From Treponema sp. UBA3662 (lineage in GTDB: Bacteria > Spirochaetota > Spirochaetia > Treponematales > Treponemataceae), in assembly GCA_002373205.1 (NCBI GenBank), contig DFJV01000086.1:1-28369 (forward strand): DNA of 28,369 bases, read 5' to 3'. Below, piece after piece: positions 1-7,090 of this stretch. Numbering within the stretch: position 1 is the first letter of the stretch; every line of letters starts with the position of its first letter. The position numbers were made by a program, and so were the translations under genes. The notes below the pieces were generated by a model. That model saw nothing but the letters and a program-made list of their open reading frames with translations, was not told the DNA's origin and searched no databases.

Positions 1-22
1 TAAGCAAAAACTGGCGGGTCGG

Positions 23-120
23 GCTTTCCGCCATTCCGCTGTCGCTCCAGCCGCTTCCCTCGCTCCCTACCGGTCGCTCAGTCCAGTGGCCGCCTCCGGC
101 GTGGCTCCAATCCCTAGCCC
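23..120 (-). repeat. GC-rich intergenic repeat, copy A (divergent copy)
   Basis: Read on the minus strand it starts with CTAGGGATTGGAG and ends with GCGGAATGGCGGAAAGCCCG, the same end motifs as the elements at 13238-13308 and 27240-27323, with a different middle that is itself rich in short inverted GC motifs. It lies just downstream of the methyltransferase gene and in its orientation. Base composition is far more GC-rich than the AT-rich gene beside it. No reading frame of its own is convincing. Function unknown; membership in the family is by eye. Confidence 0.6.
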
Positions 121-164
121 GAAAGACCGCATAAATTACGGCGCAAAAACAGGGCAAGTTTTGA

Positions 165-1751
165 TTATTTTTTATCTAAATATTTCAATAATGATTTTGC
201 TATTGCCTCCGCTAACATTGGTGGAACTGCATTACCAACCTGTTGGTATTGAGAATCTTTTGATCCACAAAAGATAAAGCTGTCTGGAAAAGTTTGAAGT
301 CTCGCAGCTTCTCTTACACTTAAAGCCCTATCTTTAGTTGGATGTATCCACATTGATTTTCTGACATTTACAACAGTTCCAGAAAGTGTTGAATAATCAA
401 GTCGTAAGTAAATTGTATTCTGAGTTCGTGCTATATTTGTATAAGTATTTACTTTATGAGATTTATCTAAAGAATGGAAATTTTGCCCTTGCTTAATAAG
501 CTTAAATCTTTCCATTGCAGTTTCACGAGTATCGGTAATTATGTTGTTATACAACATTTTACTGTTTCGAAGTTTCCTGGCCAATTCACTAAGATCTTTT
601 TTTGGTATTTTTGGTAATTTTATCCCGTTGTCATCTGTAACAGAAGTTATTGTAGAACATTCCTCAATATCATAAATTGCATCTTTTACAGTATTTATAT
701 GTGATGTTTTATTTTCAGGCAGTTTTACTTCTTCACTTATATCTTTTTTAATTCCCATTACAACAAAACGTTTTCTTTTTTGTGGAACTCCAAAATCAGA
801 TGCTGTTAAAATTCCTTTATCAATTACATAACCATGTTTTTCTGATTCTAATATTTTTGTAAGATATTCATAAACAGGAAATGAATCTACTTCAGCATAT
901 AAATCTGTATCAAAAATATATGAATTAATTACAAGGTCATTATCCTTAATTTCTTTTAATGTTTTTATCATTCTCTGAATCATTAACGGTCGCTCAATTT
1001 GAATAATAAAATCATTATTTGATATTTCTTTTGATAAAAGCAATTTTACAGATTTAATTAGATCGATATAAATATTATTAATAATTTCATTCTCTACTTC
1101 ATGAATTAGAGGTAAACTTTTTTTGAGTAATTTACTATATTTAACTATCGCTTTTTCAAGTTTTTTTACATTTTCTTTTTGTTTATAAATTACATTAATT
1201 CCTAAGTAGAAATCATTATCCCAGATATAGGTATTAATGTTTGTAAGGTTTTTAACAAATTCATTTAATTCAGGAAAGAAATAATTATTAGCTAATAAGA
1301 AAATCTTACTATTTTGAGTTTCAATACCATATTCGTTAATTAAATCTATATCTGCTGAAGTTTTATAAAATTTATGAACATCAGATTTTAGCATTCCTAC
1401 ATTTTCCATAATGAATGCTTTAGGATTTAATTCCAAAATTGCTCGTATATATTGTTTAACAAGCATATTATTTTGATTAATGGTTGTATTATGTTGTCTG
1501 TTAGCATTGGAGAATCCCTGACAAGGTGGTCCTCCAATTACAATATCAATATTCCCGAATTTTTTTTTCAAATCCTCATAATTAGCACTACAAACATCGG
1601 CATATAATTCTACATCGGGATTATTCTTCTTATATGTCTGAGAAGCAAATTCATTTTTTTCAAACGCTGCTACAATTTTAAAATTACCAGTTTGTGTAAA
1701 ACCTAAGCTTAAACCGCCAGCTCCAGCGAATAAATCTACTACCGAATACAT
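165..1751 (-). CDS. DNA (cytosine-5) methyltransferase with a long insertion
   Basis: Transfers a methyl group from SAM to cytosine C5 in a specific DNA site; in a restriction-type locus it would mark self DNA. Motif I is FAGAGG (residues 8-13), motif IV PPCQG with the nucleophile C77, motif VI ENV (116-118), motif VIII QKRKR (324-328), motif X QVGNAVPP near the C-terminus. All key residues are present, so it should be active. At 528 aa it is longer than most of the family: 205 residues separate ENV from QKRKR where M.HhaI has about 40, giving an insertion of about 160 residues. The ATG is preceded by GAGGAAAG at 1753-1760. The gene is AT-rich and divergent from the ATPase operon, which suggests one functional locus. 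No Vsr or restriction endonuclease gene is seen beside it. Target site cannot be read from sequence. Confidence 0.95.
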   Translation of the reverse strand: MYSVVDLFAGAGGLSLGFTQTGNFKIVAAFEKNEFASQTYKKNNPDVELYADVCSANYEDLKKKFGNIDIVIGGPPCQGFSNANRQHNTTINQNNMLVKQYIRAILELNPKAFIMENVGMLKSDVHKFYKTSADIDLINEYGIETQNSKIFLLANNYFFPELNEFVKNLTNINTYIWDNDFYLGINVIYKQKENVKKLEKAIVKYSKLLKKSLPLIHEVENEIINNIYIDLIKSVKLLLSKEISNNDFIIQIERPLMIQRMIKTLKEIKDNDLVINSYIFDTDLYAEVDSFPVYEYLTKILESEKHGYVIDKGILTASDFGVPQKRKRFVVMGIKKDISEEVKLPENKTSHINTVKDAIYDIEECSTITSVTDDNGIKLPKIPKKDLSELARKLRNSKMLYNNIITDTRETAMERFKLIKQGQNFHSLDKSHKVNTYTNIARTQNTIYLRLDYSTLSGTVVNVRKSMWIHPTKDRALSVREAARLQTFPDSFIFCGSKDSQYQQVGNAVPPMLAEAIAKSLLKYLDKK

Positions 1752-1752
1752 T

Positions 1753-1782
1753 CTTTCCTCGTTTAAATTCCTAATTATAACA
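1753..1782 (-). promoter_or_regulatory. Extended -10 promoter and ribosome binding site of the methyltransferase
   Basis: On the minus strand TGT-TATAAT (1782-1774) is an extended -10 box without a good -35 hexamer. The Shine-Dalgarno GAGGAAAG (1760-1753) sits one base from the ATG region end, supporting the start at 1751. Divergent from the operon promoter at 1922-1950 across about 140 nt of very AT-rich DNA. Confidence 0.5.
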
Positions 1783-1902
1783 TTTTTGAGGATTTCTTCC
1801 TAGATTCTACAAAATATTTATACGATATATATTTTTAATATATTATCTATATATAATTTAAATAATATTCATTTTAAAAATGATAGTATAAAATTATATA
1901 TA

Positions 1903-1962
1903 AATAATATTTGCAAAATATTTGACAAATATTATTGGTTGTATTATATTTTTTGTAAGGAG
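1903..1962 (+). promoter_or_regulatory. Promoter with overlapping inverted repeats and RBS, putative defence operon
   Basis: TTGACA (1922-1927), a 17-nt spacer and TATATT (1945-1950) form a strong sigma-70-type promoter, followed by AAGGAG (1957-1962) before the ATG at 1970. The -35 box is embedded in a perfect inverted repeat AATATTTG-A-CAAATATT (1917-1933). An outer perfect pair AATAATATTTG (1903-1913) and CAAATATTATT (1926-1936) shares the right half-site. This layout would let a repressor bind over the -35 box; no regulator is identified. Confidence 0.6.
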
Positions 1963-1969
1963 ACTAAAT

Positions 1970-2194
1970 ATGGAAGAAGATAAGAGAACAAAATTTGTCC
2001 GAATAGCAGAAAATAGGACTAATAAAATTATTAACATGATCAGGTTATTAGGGAATTGCTCAAATAAATCTACCTATGAATATTCTGATAAAGATATTGA
2101 TAAAATCTTTGGAGCATTAGATTTAGAATTGAAAGATGCCAAAAAAAGATTTTTGAATAATGATACTAAAAGAAATGGAGAGTTTAAGTTATGA
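1970..2194 (+). CDS. Small conserved-looking protein heading the ATPase operon (74 aa)
   Basis: A charged, probably all-helical 74-aa protein of unknown function. Visible features are an N-terminal KRTKFVRIAENRTNKIIN segment, a LLGNCSNKSTYEYSD turn and a C-terminal ELKDAKKRF helix. From memory, similar small proteins with a RLAE..R...LIGN.SN..NYEYT pattern occur beside restriction-like ATPase genes, but I cannot verify this. The start at 1970 is chosen over the longer frame from 1922 because AAGGAG lies 7 nt upstream of it and the upstream TTG codon coincides with the -35 box. Its stop overlaps the ATPase start (ATGA at 2191-2194), so translation is probably coupled. It could be a DNA-binding or adaptor subunit, or the regulator of its own promoter; both are inference. 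Confidence 0.8.
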   Translation: MEEDKRTKFVRIAENRTNKIINMIRLLGNCSNKSTYEYSDKDIDKIFGALDLELKDAKKRFLNNDTKRNGEFKL

Positions 2195-4080
2195 AAAAAT
2201 CAGAAATTAAATGGAGATTTCAATCTAATCAAGGAGGTGAAATAAATGGTATTTCAGATCCTGGAATTGAATCATTTAAAGGTACTCCTCTAAAGTCTCT
2301 TGCACGTGAAATATGTCAAAATTCTCTTGATGCACAAAAGGAAAATGATAAGCCGGTAATTGTTAGGTTTGCTTCTTTTAAGGTTAAAAAGTCTGACATT
2401 CCTGGAATATCGGATATTGAATCAAATCCAATAAAAAAAGGATTAGATTTTTGGTCAGTTCAAAAAGATGAAAAAGCAAAAAAATTCTATATGAATGCTT
2501 TGTCGAAATTAAATGACTCCGAAATTCAAATTCTAAAAATAAGCGATTTTAATACAGAAGGTCTACGTGGATGTAATGAAAAAGTCAATTCTCCATTTTT
2601 GAATCTTGTAAAATCATCTGGTGCTTCAGATAAAAAGATAACATCTGGAGGTGCTTTTGGTATTGGAAAATATGCTACATTTGCATGTTCAGATATCAGA
2701 ACGGTTTTTTACAGTACTCTAAATGACGATAACGAAGAAGCTTCTTTAGGAGTTGCAAGATTGGCTAGTTTTTATATAAATGAATCCAATCAAGATATAG
2801 CAAAAGGAGTTTCATTTTATGGAAATGGTGATATGAATGGTCCAATTCCAGAACAATTCACCTTTAAAAACATTAAGAAAAGGGTGAAAGGCGAAACTGG
2901 AACTGATATTTATATCGTTGCTTTTAAGTCTTATGGAGATAAATGGATTAATGAAATTATCGGTGCTGTAATCGATGGATTTCTTTATTCTATTTATAAA
3001 GGGAATCTAGTTTTTGAAATTAACGATATAACAATATCTAAAGAAAATCTTGATGCTATTTTCAATCAATATTCAGAATCAATTCCTGCAAATGCGAAAG
3101 ATTATTATTTTGTTTTAAAAGATGATAAAACAAAATGGTATTCAGAAGATTATGAAGGAATGGGTACTATTAATTTAGGACTTTCTTTAGATAAAAATCT
3201 TAACAGCAGAAGAGTGGCAATGATTCGTAAAACTGGTATGAAAATTTTTGATAAAGGTGCTCTTAGTTCACAAATAATTTTTTCTGGTGTACTGCTGATT
3301 GAAGGTGAAAAGATTAATGCTTATTTAAAAAGTCTCGAAAATCCACAGCATACTCAATGGGAGCCTGATAGAGATCCTGATGATAATAAATCACATGCAG
3401 AAAAAGTAATTTCCGGATTAACTCGTTTTATTAAGAAGAAAATAAATGAACTTAAAGGAGAATCTGAAGTAGATTCTGTAGATCCAGGATTAGGAAATTT
3501 TTTGCCATATGATGATGGTAATGCTGAATCAAAGAAAAAATCTGATATTTTATCTGTTGAAGAAACAGAAATCAAAATTACAAAAAGAGAACTCAAATCT
3601 GATGCCCCTATACCATCTATTATAGAAAAAGTTGCAGAAGGTAATGAAGCTTCTAGTTATGGTGATACTCCTATAGGAACAGGTGTCGGTTCTAAAGGGA
3701 AGAATGGCGGGACTGGAGATAAATCCGGTTCTGGAAATTGCGTTGGAGATAAGCAATTAGGTAAAGTAAAAATAACTCCAATACAAATAAAAAATACAAG
3801 AATTATTGCAACTAATAAAACTAATGGGGAATATAAAATAAAATTTATTCCCACGACTGATTCTGAAAATTGCAATATAAAGATTTTACAATCAGCTGAA
3901 AATGATTCATATTCAGCTGCAATAAAATCGTTTAATATCGAAGGTCAATCAAATGCTAAGATGGATAATTTCATTATTAAGAATGTTAGCATTAAAAAAG
4001 ATACACCTCTGGTGATTCGGCTGTGTATTTCATCACATGATTATAATTCTTTTGAGGTAGTTTGCTATGAGAATAAATAA
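2191..4080 (+). CDS. Bergerat-fold (GHKL, MutL/MORC-like) ATPase
   Basis: A 629-aa protein whose N-terminal third is a GHKL ATPase. Motif I is REICQNSLDA with E40, N44 and D47; motif II is the modified SDFNTEGL near D119; motif III is the glycine lid GGAFGIGKYA (153-162); motif IV is GTDIYIVAF near 237. A second S5-like half follows to about residue 420. A glycine-rich linker (about 490-520) then connects to a small C-terminal domain of about 105 residues, predicted mostly beta. No MutL endonuclease motif is evident. ATPases of this type sit beside cytosine methyltransferases in the restriction-modification neighbourhoods described by Iyer, Abhiman and Aravind (2008). It overlaps its upstream neighbour by 4 nt and its downstream neighbour by 14 nt. 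A likely role is an ATP-driven clamp or sensor on DNA; that is inference. Confidence 0.85.
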   Translation: MKKSEIKWRFQSNQGGEINGISDPGIESFKGTPLKSLAREICQNSLDAQKENDKPVIVRFASFKVKKSDIPGISDIESNPIKKGLDFWSVQKDEKAKKFYMNALSKLNDSEIQILKISDFNTEGLRGCNEKVNSPFLNLVKSSGASDKKITSGGAFGIGKYATFACSDIRTVFYSTLNDDNEEASLGVARLASFYINESNQDIAKGVSFYGNGDMNGPIPEQFTFKNIKKRVKGETGTDIYIVAFKSYGDKWINEIIGAVIDGFLYSIYKGNLVFEINDITISKENLDAIFNQYSESIPANAKDYYFVLKDDKTKWYSEDYEGMGTINLGLSLDKNLNSRRVAMIRKTGMKIFDKGALSSQIIFSGVLLIEGEKINAYLKSLENPQHTQWEPDRDPDDNKSHAEKVISGLTRFIKKKINELKGESEVDSVDPGLGNFLPYDDGNAESKKKSDILSVEETEIKITKRELKSDAPIPSIIEKVAEGNEASSYGDTPIGTGVGSKGKNGGTGDKSGSGNCVGDKQLGKVKITPIQIKNTRIIATNKTNGEYKIKFIPTTDSENCNIKILQSAENDSYSAAIKSFNIEGQSNAKMDNFIIKNVSIKKDTPLVIRLCISSHDYNSFEVVCYENK

Positions 4081-4954
4081 AAAATATTATCCTTATCCAG
4101 TTTTAACGTCATATTCTGATGATATCAAAAACAGTTTGTATGAAACTAATATTAAATGTGAACGGTCGGGAGAATACTATAAATTTAAGTTTACCAGTAG
4201 GACATCAAATAGTTATTTGAGTAACCTTATTGCAAAAACGGAAGCTGTTTATTGTATACATCTAGAGTGCTCTACTACTGCATTCAGAAAAGAATACTCT
4301 TCTCATGAAAATAAATTTGAATTTTCAATACCTATTGCTAAATTAAAAGATACATTAGAAATTTGTACATTTATTGTTGCTGATAAAGATATAGAAAATT
4401 ATCAAAATCCTGATGCTTCAGAAGATTACGAGAATGCTTCATTTTCAATTGAAAAAGGTTGTGTTTTAGCAGTTGGAGAATCATCCGATATTAAAATACC
4501 TAAGATTACTGATGAATTAACAAGTAAAGATTCAATTTTCATAATTATACGTTCAGATAATCCAAAAGATCATACTATGAAAATTGATTCTGCAAATGAT
4601 AGATTAAAAATTATATTACCAACAAATGATTTCAATAATTATAATGTTTTAAAATCTGATGTTTATAATCATCCAATCTTAAACTCAATGATAATTGTAC
4701 CCGCATTAATTTTTGCTATACAAGAATTAAAAAGTTCATTAACAAATCAGAGTGACTGGGCAGACAAAAAAGATTTAAAATGGGTTCAGACAATTCAAAA
4801 GAAAGTTGAACTTGAAACTAAAAAAAACTTCGAGGATTTTTTGAAAGATTGTGACCCTTTTGAATATTCACAGGAATTAATTGGAAATCCTGTATCTACA
4901 GGTTTAGATAATTTAGCAGAAAGAATTTCGGAGGATGATTCAAATGAAAATTGA
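4067..4954 (+). CDS. Unrecognised 295-aa protein in the ATPase operon
   Basis: I do not recognise this family. It begins with INKKYYPYPVLTSYSDDIKN, followed by a stretch that alternates beta strands, including a TEAVYCIHLECSTTAFRKEY segment near residues 62-81. The middle has AVGESSDIKIP, and the C-terminal 100 residues are helical and charged (KKDLKWVQTIQKKVELETKK). No signal peptide, transmembrane segment or clear PD-(D/E)XK, HNH or GIY-YIG signature is visible. It overlaps the ATPase gene by 14 nt and the DUF6339-like gene by 11 nt, which suggests fixed stoichiometry within a complex. By position it replaces the Z1 helicase or nuclease genes expected in the classical version of this neighbourhood. 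A divergent nuclease fold cannot be excluded without structure prediction. Confidence 0.75.
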   Translation: MRINKKYYPYPVLTSYSDDIKNSLYETNIKCERSGEYYKFKFTSRTSNSYLSNLIAKTEAVYCIHLECSTTAFRKEYSSHENKFEFSIPIAKLKDTLEICTFIVADKDIENYQNPDASEDYENASFSIEKGCVLAVGESSDIKIPKITDELTSKDSIFIIIRSDNPKDHTMKIDSANDRLKIILPTNDFNNYNVLKSDVYNHPILNSMIIVPALIFAIQELKSSLTNQSDWADKKDLKWVQTIQKKVELETKKNFEDFLKDCDPFEYSQELIGNPVSTGLDNLAERISEDDSNEN

Positions 4955-5681
4955 AATGTTACCATCAGATAAGTTAGAAACTCTTAAAAATAATATATCT
5001 ACATTAAAACCGCATTTCTTGAAAGATAATAATAAATGGATAACTTCTTATTTTAATGAATCTCCATTTATGGAAACACGATTTGTGTGTAATGATTTTA
5101 CAATTATAAATTCATCCAAGCCGGAAGATGATTTTGAAAATGTTGTAAAATTATATACAGCAATGAAAATTATTCCAGACTCTATCGCTACAGATGAAAG
5201 ATTATGGGCTGGTCTTACACTTGGTGTTTTCTGGAATTATTCAATTTCACGTTGGAGTAAAGAAGAATGGACTACTAGTGCTATTCTTGATCGTATGTTT
5301 TTTGGCGAGAAAAATAGTAACCGTAGATCTCTCACGAGAAATGCTATTTCAAGATTATGGTGGATTGGCCGTTTAACATATGATGAAAATGATAAATCCG
5401 ATCATTTTAAATATACAAAATATGTATGTTCTAATCAAAGATTTATAGTTGATATTCTCGAAAGAAATATTTCTAATAATTTCGAATTAGTAAAACCTTG
5501 TATAGATGCTATCTGGAAATATGAAGCTGAAAATCCTTCAAAAAAAATTGATAGCAATAATATGCGTGAAATCCAAAAGTATATAAATATTCTTGGCGGT
5601 ACATATATTTTAGATTGTCTTGATTATCAATTTCTGTATGATAAGATTTATGCAAAAATTGATGAATTACTGAATAATTAA
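4944..5681 (+). CDS. DUF6339-like protein
   Basis: A 245-aa protein with no known catalytic motif. The diagnostic stretch is SIATDERLWAGLTLGVFWNY followed about 45 residues later by RRSLTRNAISRLWWIGRLTYDE, which I associate with the DUF6339 family by memory. Family members are known to me from loci with cytosine methyltransferases and MutL-like ATPases, but this should be confirmed by profile search. The invariant-looking RN.I.RLWW motif may be functional. The start at 4944 is chosen over 4935 because GGAGG (4930-4934) lies directly against the earlier ATG but 9 nt before the later one. It overlaps the preceding gene by 11 nt and ends the AT-rich island; the next gene follows after 18 nt. Confidence 0.7.
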   Translation: MKIEMLPSDKLETLKNNISTLKPHFLKDNNKWITSYFNESPFMETRFVCNDFTIINSSKPEDDFENVVKLYTAMKIIPDSIATDERLWAGLTLGVFWNYSISRWSKEEWTTSAILDRMFFGEKNSNRRSLTRNAISRLWWIGRLTYDENDKSDHFKYTKYVCSNQRFIVDILERNISNNFELVKPCIDAIWKYEAENPSKKIDSNNMREIQKYINILGGTYILDCLDYQFLYDKIYAKIDELLNN

Positions 5682-5699
5682 CAAAAGGAGCTCCCCCCC

Positions 5700-6560
5700 A
5701 TGCAAGAAACCCCACAAAACAAAATAAAAATCTTCGAAAACAAGCGTGTCCGCACGGTCTGGAATGATGATGAAGAGGACTGGTATTTTTCGGTAGTGGA
5801 TATTTGTTGGGTATTGGCAGATAGTCCTGATTTTACGACGGCTAGAAAATATTGGAATAAGTTGAAGCAAAGACTTTCGGAAGAAGGTAGCGAACTGGTG
5901 ACAAATTGTCACCAGTTGAAATTGCCTGCAGCCGACGGTAAGATGCGCGAAACTGATGTTCTTTCCACTAAAAATGTTCTTCGCCTGGTGCAGTCAATTC
6001 CGTCGCCTAAGGCGGAGCCTTTTAAGTTGTGGCTTGCTCAGGTAGGCGCAGAACGGCTTGATGAAATTGCTGACCCAGAAAAAGCAATTCTTCGCGGGGC
6101 TGATTTTTACCGTGCAAAGGGATACACCGAGAATTGGATTAACCAGCGTTTGCAGACAATCGAAATGCGTAAGGAACTGACAGATGAATGGAAGGCTCGT
6201 GGAATCGAAAAAGAAAAGGATTATGCAATTTTGACAAATGAAATGACAAAGGCCTGGAGTGGATTATCTGTAAAGGATTATAAAAAGCTCAAAGGTCTTA
6301 AAAAAGAAAATCTGCGTGATAACATGACGAATATTGAGCTCGTCTTGAATATGCTTGCCGAAGTCACAACAACTGCAATTTCAAAATCAAAGGAACCGGA
6401 AACATTTTCTGAAAATCTTTCTGTAGCAAAAGAAGGTGGCAGTGTCGCCAAGAATGCCAGAACGGATATTGAAAAACGAATCGGAAAATCTGTGATAAGT
6501 CCTCTTAATGCAACCGATAAGCCTGCCCTTGAAGTTAAAGACAAGGAAATTACTGAATAA
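5700..6560 (+). CDS. dinD: BRO-N / DinD-like protein
   Basis: A 286-aa protein with an N-terminal BRO-N domain (about residues 8-115; VRTVWNDDEEDWYFSVVDIC) and a C-terminal DinD-type region (LKGLKKENLRDNMTNIELVL, then ENLSVAKEGGSVAKNARTDI). BRO-N domains bind DNA and occur in phage antirepressors; E. coli DinD is SOS-induced and reported to inhibit RecA activities. Length matches E. coli DinD. AGGAG (5686-5690) is followed by a CT plus seven-C tract directly before the ATG. It follows the DUF6339-like gene by 18 nt, so it may be co-transcribed with the putative defence operon, but its base composition is closer to the rest of the chromosome. Its stop overlaps the next start by one base. No LexA box was recognised. 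Confidence 0.85.
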   Translation: MQETPQNKIKIFENKRVRTVWNDDEEDWYFSVVDICWVLADSPDFTTARKYWNKLKQRLSEEGSELVTNCHQLKLPAADGKMRETDVLSTKNVLRLVQSIPSPKAEPFKLWLAQVGAERLDEIADPEKAILRGADFYRAKGYTENWINQRLQTIEMRKELTDEWKARGIEKEKDYAILTNEMTKAWSGLSVKDYKKLKGLKKENLRDNMTNIELVLNMLAEVTTTAISKSKEPETFSENLSVAKEGGSVAKNARTDIEKRIGKSVISPLNATDKPALEVKDKEITE

Positions 6561-7018
6561 TGAAAACCATACCCGTCTCCGCCGCCATAATCATCAGACG
6601 AAAGATGCTGAATCAAGTTCAGCATGACGGACAAACTGACAGCTGCCATTATGAACTGGATTCAGAATATGTAAACCAAGTCTTCGCCACCCAACGCGGT
6701 TACGGCGACTGGAAGGGCTGGTGGGAATTCCCCGGAGGAAAAATTGAAGAAGGGGAATTACCCGAAGCTGCCCTTGAGCGCGAAATCCGAGAGGAGCTTG
6801 CCACACAAGTTAAAGTGGGCGATTGCATCGGCACGATTGAATACGATTATCCGACATTTCATCTTTCAATGAAGTGCTTTGCATGCCAAGTGGTTAGCGG
6901 AAAACTGGAACTTCTTGAGCATGAGAACGCGGCTTGGCTTACAAAGGAAACGCTTCGAAGTGTAAAGTGGCTTCCCGCAGACATAACGATTTTAGATGCA
7001 GTTGAAAAATTGCTGTAA
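6560..7018 (+). CDS. MutT-like NUDIX hydrolase with an in-frame repeat insertion
   Basis: A 152-aa NUDIX protein of the small (deoxy)nucleoside triphosphate pyrophosphohydrolase type. The Nudix box is visible as GGKIEEGELPEAALEREIRE followed by EL, preceded by the usual FATQRGYGDWKGWWEFPGG. MutT enzymes sanitise oxidised nucleotides such as 8-oxo-dGTP; substrate here is inferred. Between AAIIIR (ending at residue 13) and VFATQRG there are about 27 extra residues, including MLNQVQHDG, encoded by palindromic repeat DNA at 6604-6671. Related proteins run directly from the first strand to this point through a few residues, so the insert lengthens a loop and need not inactivate the enzyme. The start overlaps the dinD stop (TAATG). 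Confidence 0.9.
   Translation: MKTIPVSAAIIIRRKMLNQVQHDGQTDSCHYELDSEYVNQVFATQRGYGDWKGWWEFPGGKIEEGELPEAALEREIREELATQVKVGDCIGTIEYDYPTFHLSMKCFACQVVSGKLELLEHENAAWLTKETLRSVKWLPADITILDAVEKLL
6604..6671. repeat. Paired palindromic repeats inside the NUDIX gene
   Basis: ATGCTGAA-TCAAG-TTCAGCAT (6605-6625) is a perfect hairpin with 8-bp arms. A second, degenerate copy in the opposite direction, CATTATGAAC-TGG-ATTCAGAATATG, covers 6647-6671. Together they form a larger inverted pair that is read through in frame. The core GTCAT.CTGAAC...ATTCAG matches the copy at 7027-7066. The arrangement recalls the Rickettsia palindromic elements that insert within genes. Confidence 0.75.
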
Positions 7019-7026
7019 AAAACATT

Positions 7027-7066
7027 GTCATCCCTGAACGCACTTATGGGCAAGTGAATTCAGGGG
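7027..7066 (+). repeat. Palindromic repeat and hairpin between convergent genes
   Basis: GTCATCCCTGAAC opens a hairpin in which CCCTGAA (7032-7038) pairs with TTCAGGG (7059-7065) and CACTT (7041-7045) with AAGTG (7052-7056), loop of six. It shares the outer GTCAT-CTGAAC and ATTCAG sequences with the repeats in the NUDIX gene. It lies between convergent genes and could help end both transcripts, though no U-tract follows directly on either strand. Confidence 0.6.
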
Positions 7067-7090
7067 TGCGAAAAACTTCAGCCTAAAAAC

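Noticed and set aside
86..277. Small plus-strand frame over repeat A and the methyltransferase 3' end
   Set aside because: It mixes repeat DNA with the antisense of a clear gene and has no ribosome binding site.
1922..1969. Longer start of the 74-aa gene
   Set aside because: The TTG start coincides with the -35 box and would lie upstream of the transcript.
1970..4080. Toxin-antitoxin pair (small protein plus ATPase)
   Set aside because: The second protein is a large ATPase with MutL/MORC features and the pair is part of a longer operon with a methyltransferase.
6278..6649. Antisense frame with MLNLIQHL
   Set aside because: It arises from reading the palindromic repeat on the other strand and overlaps dinD.
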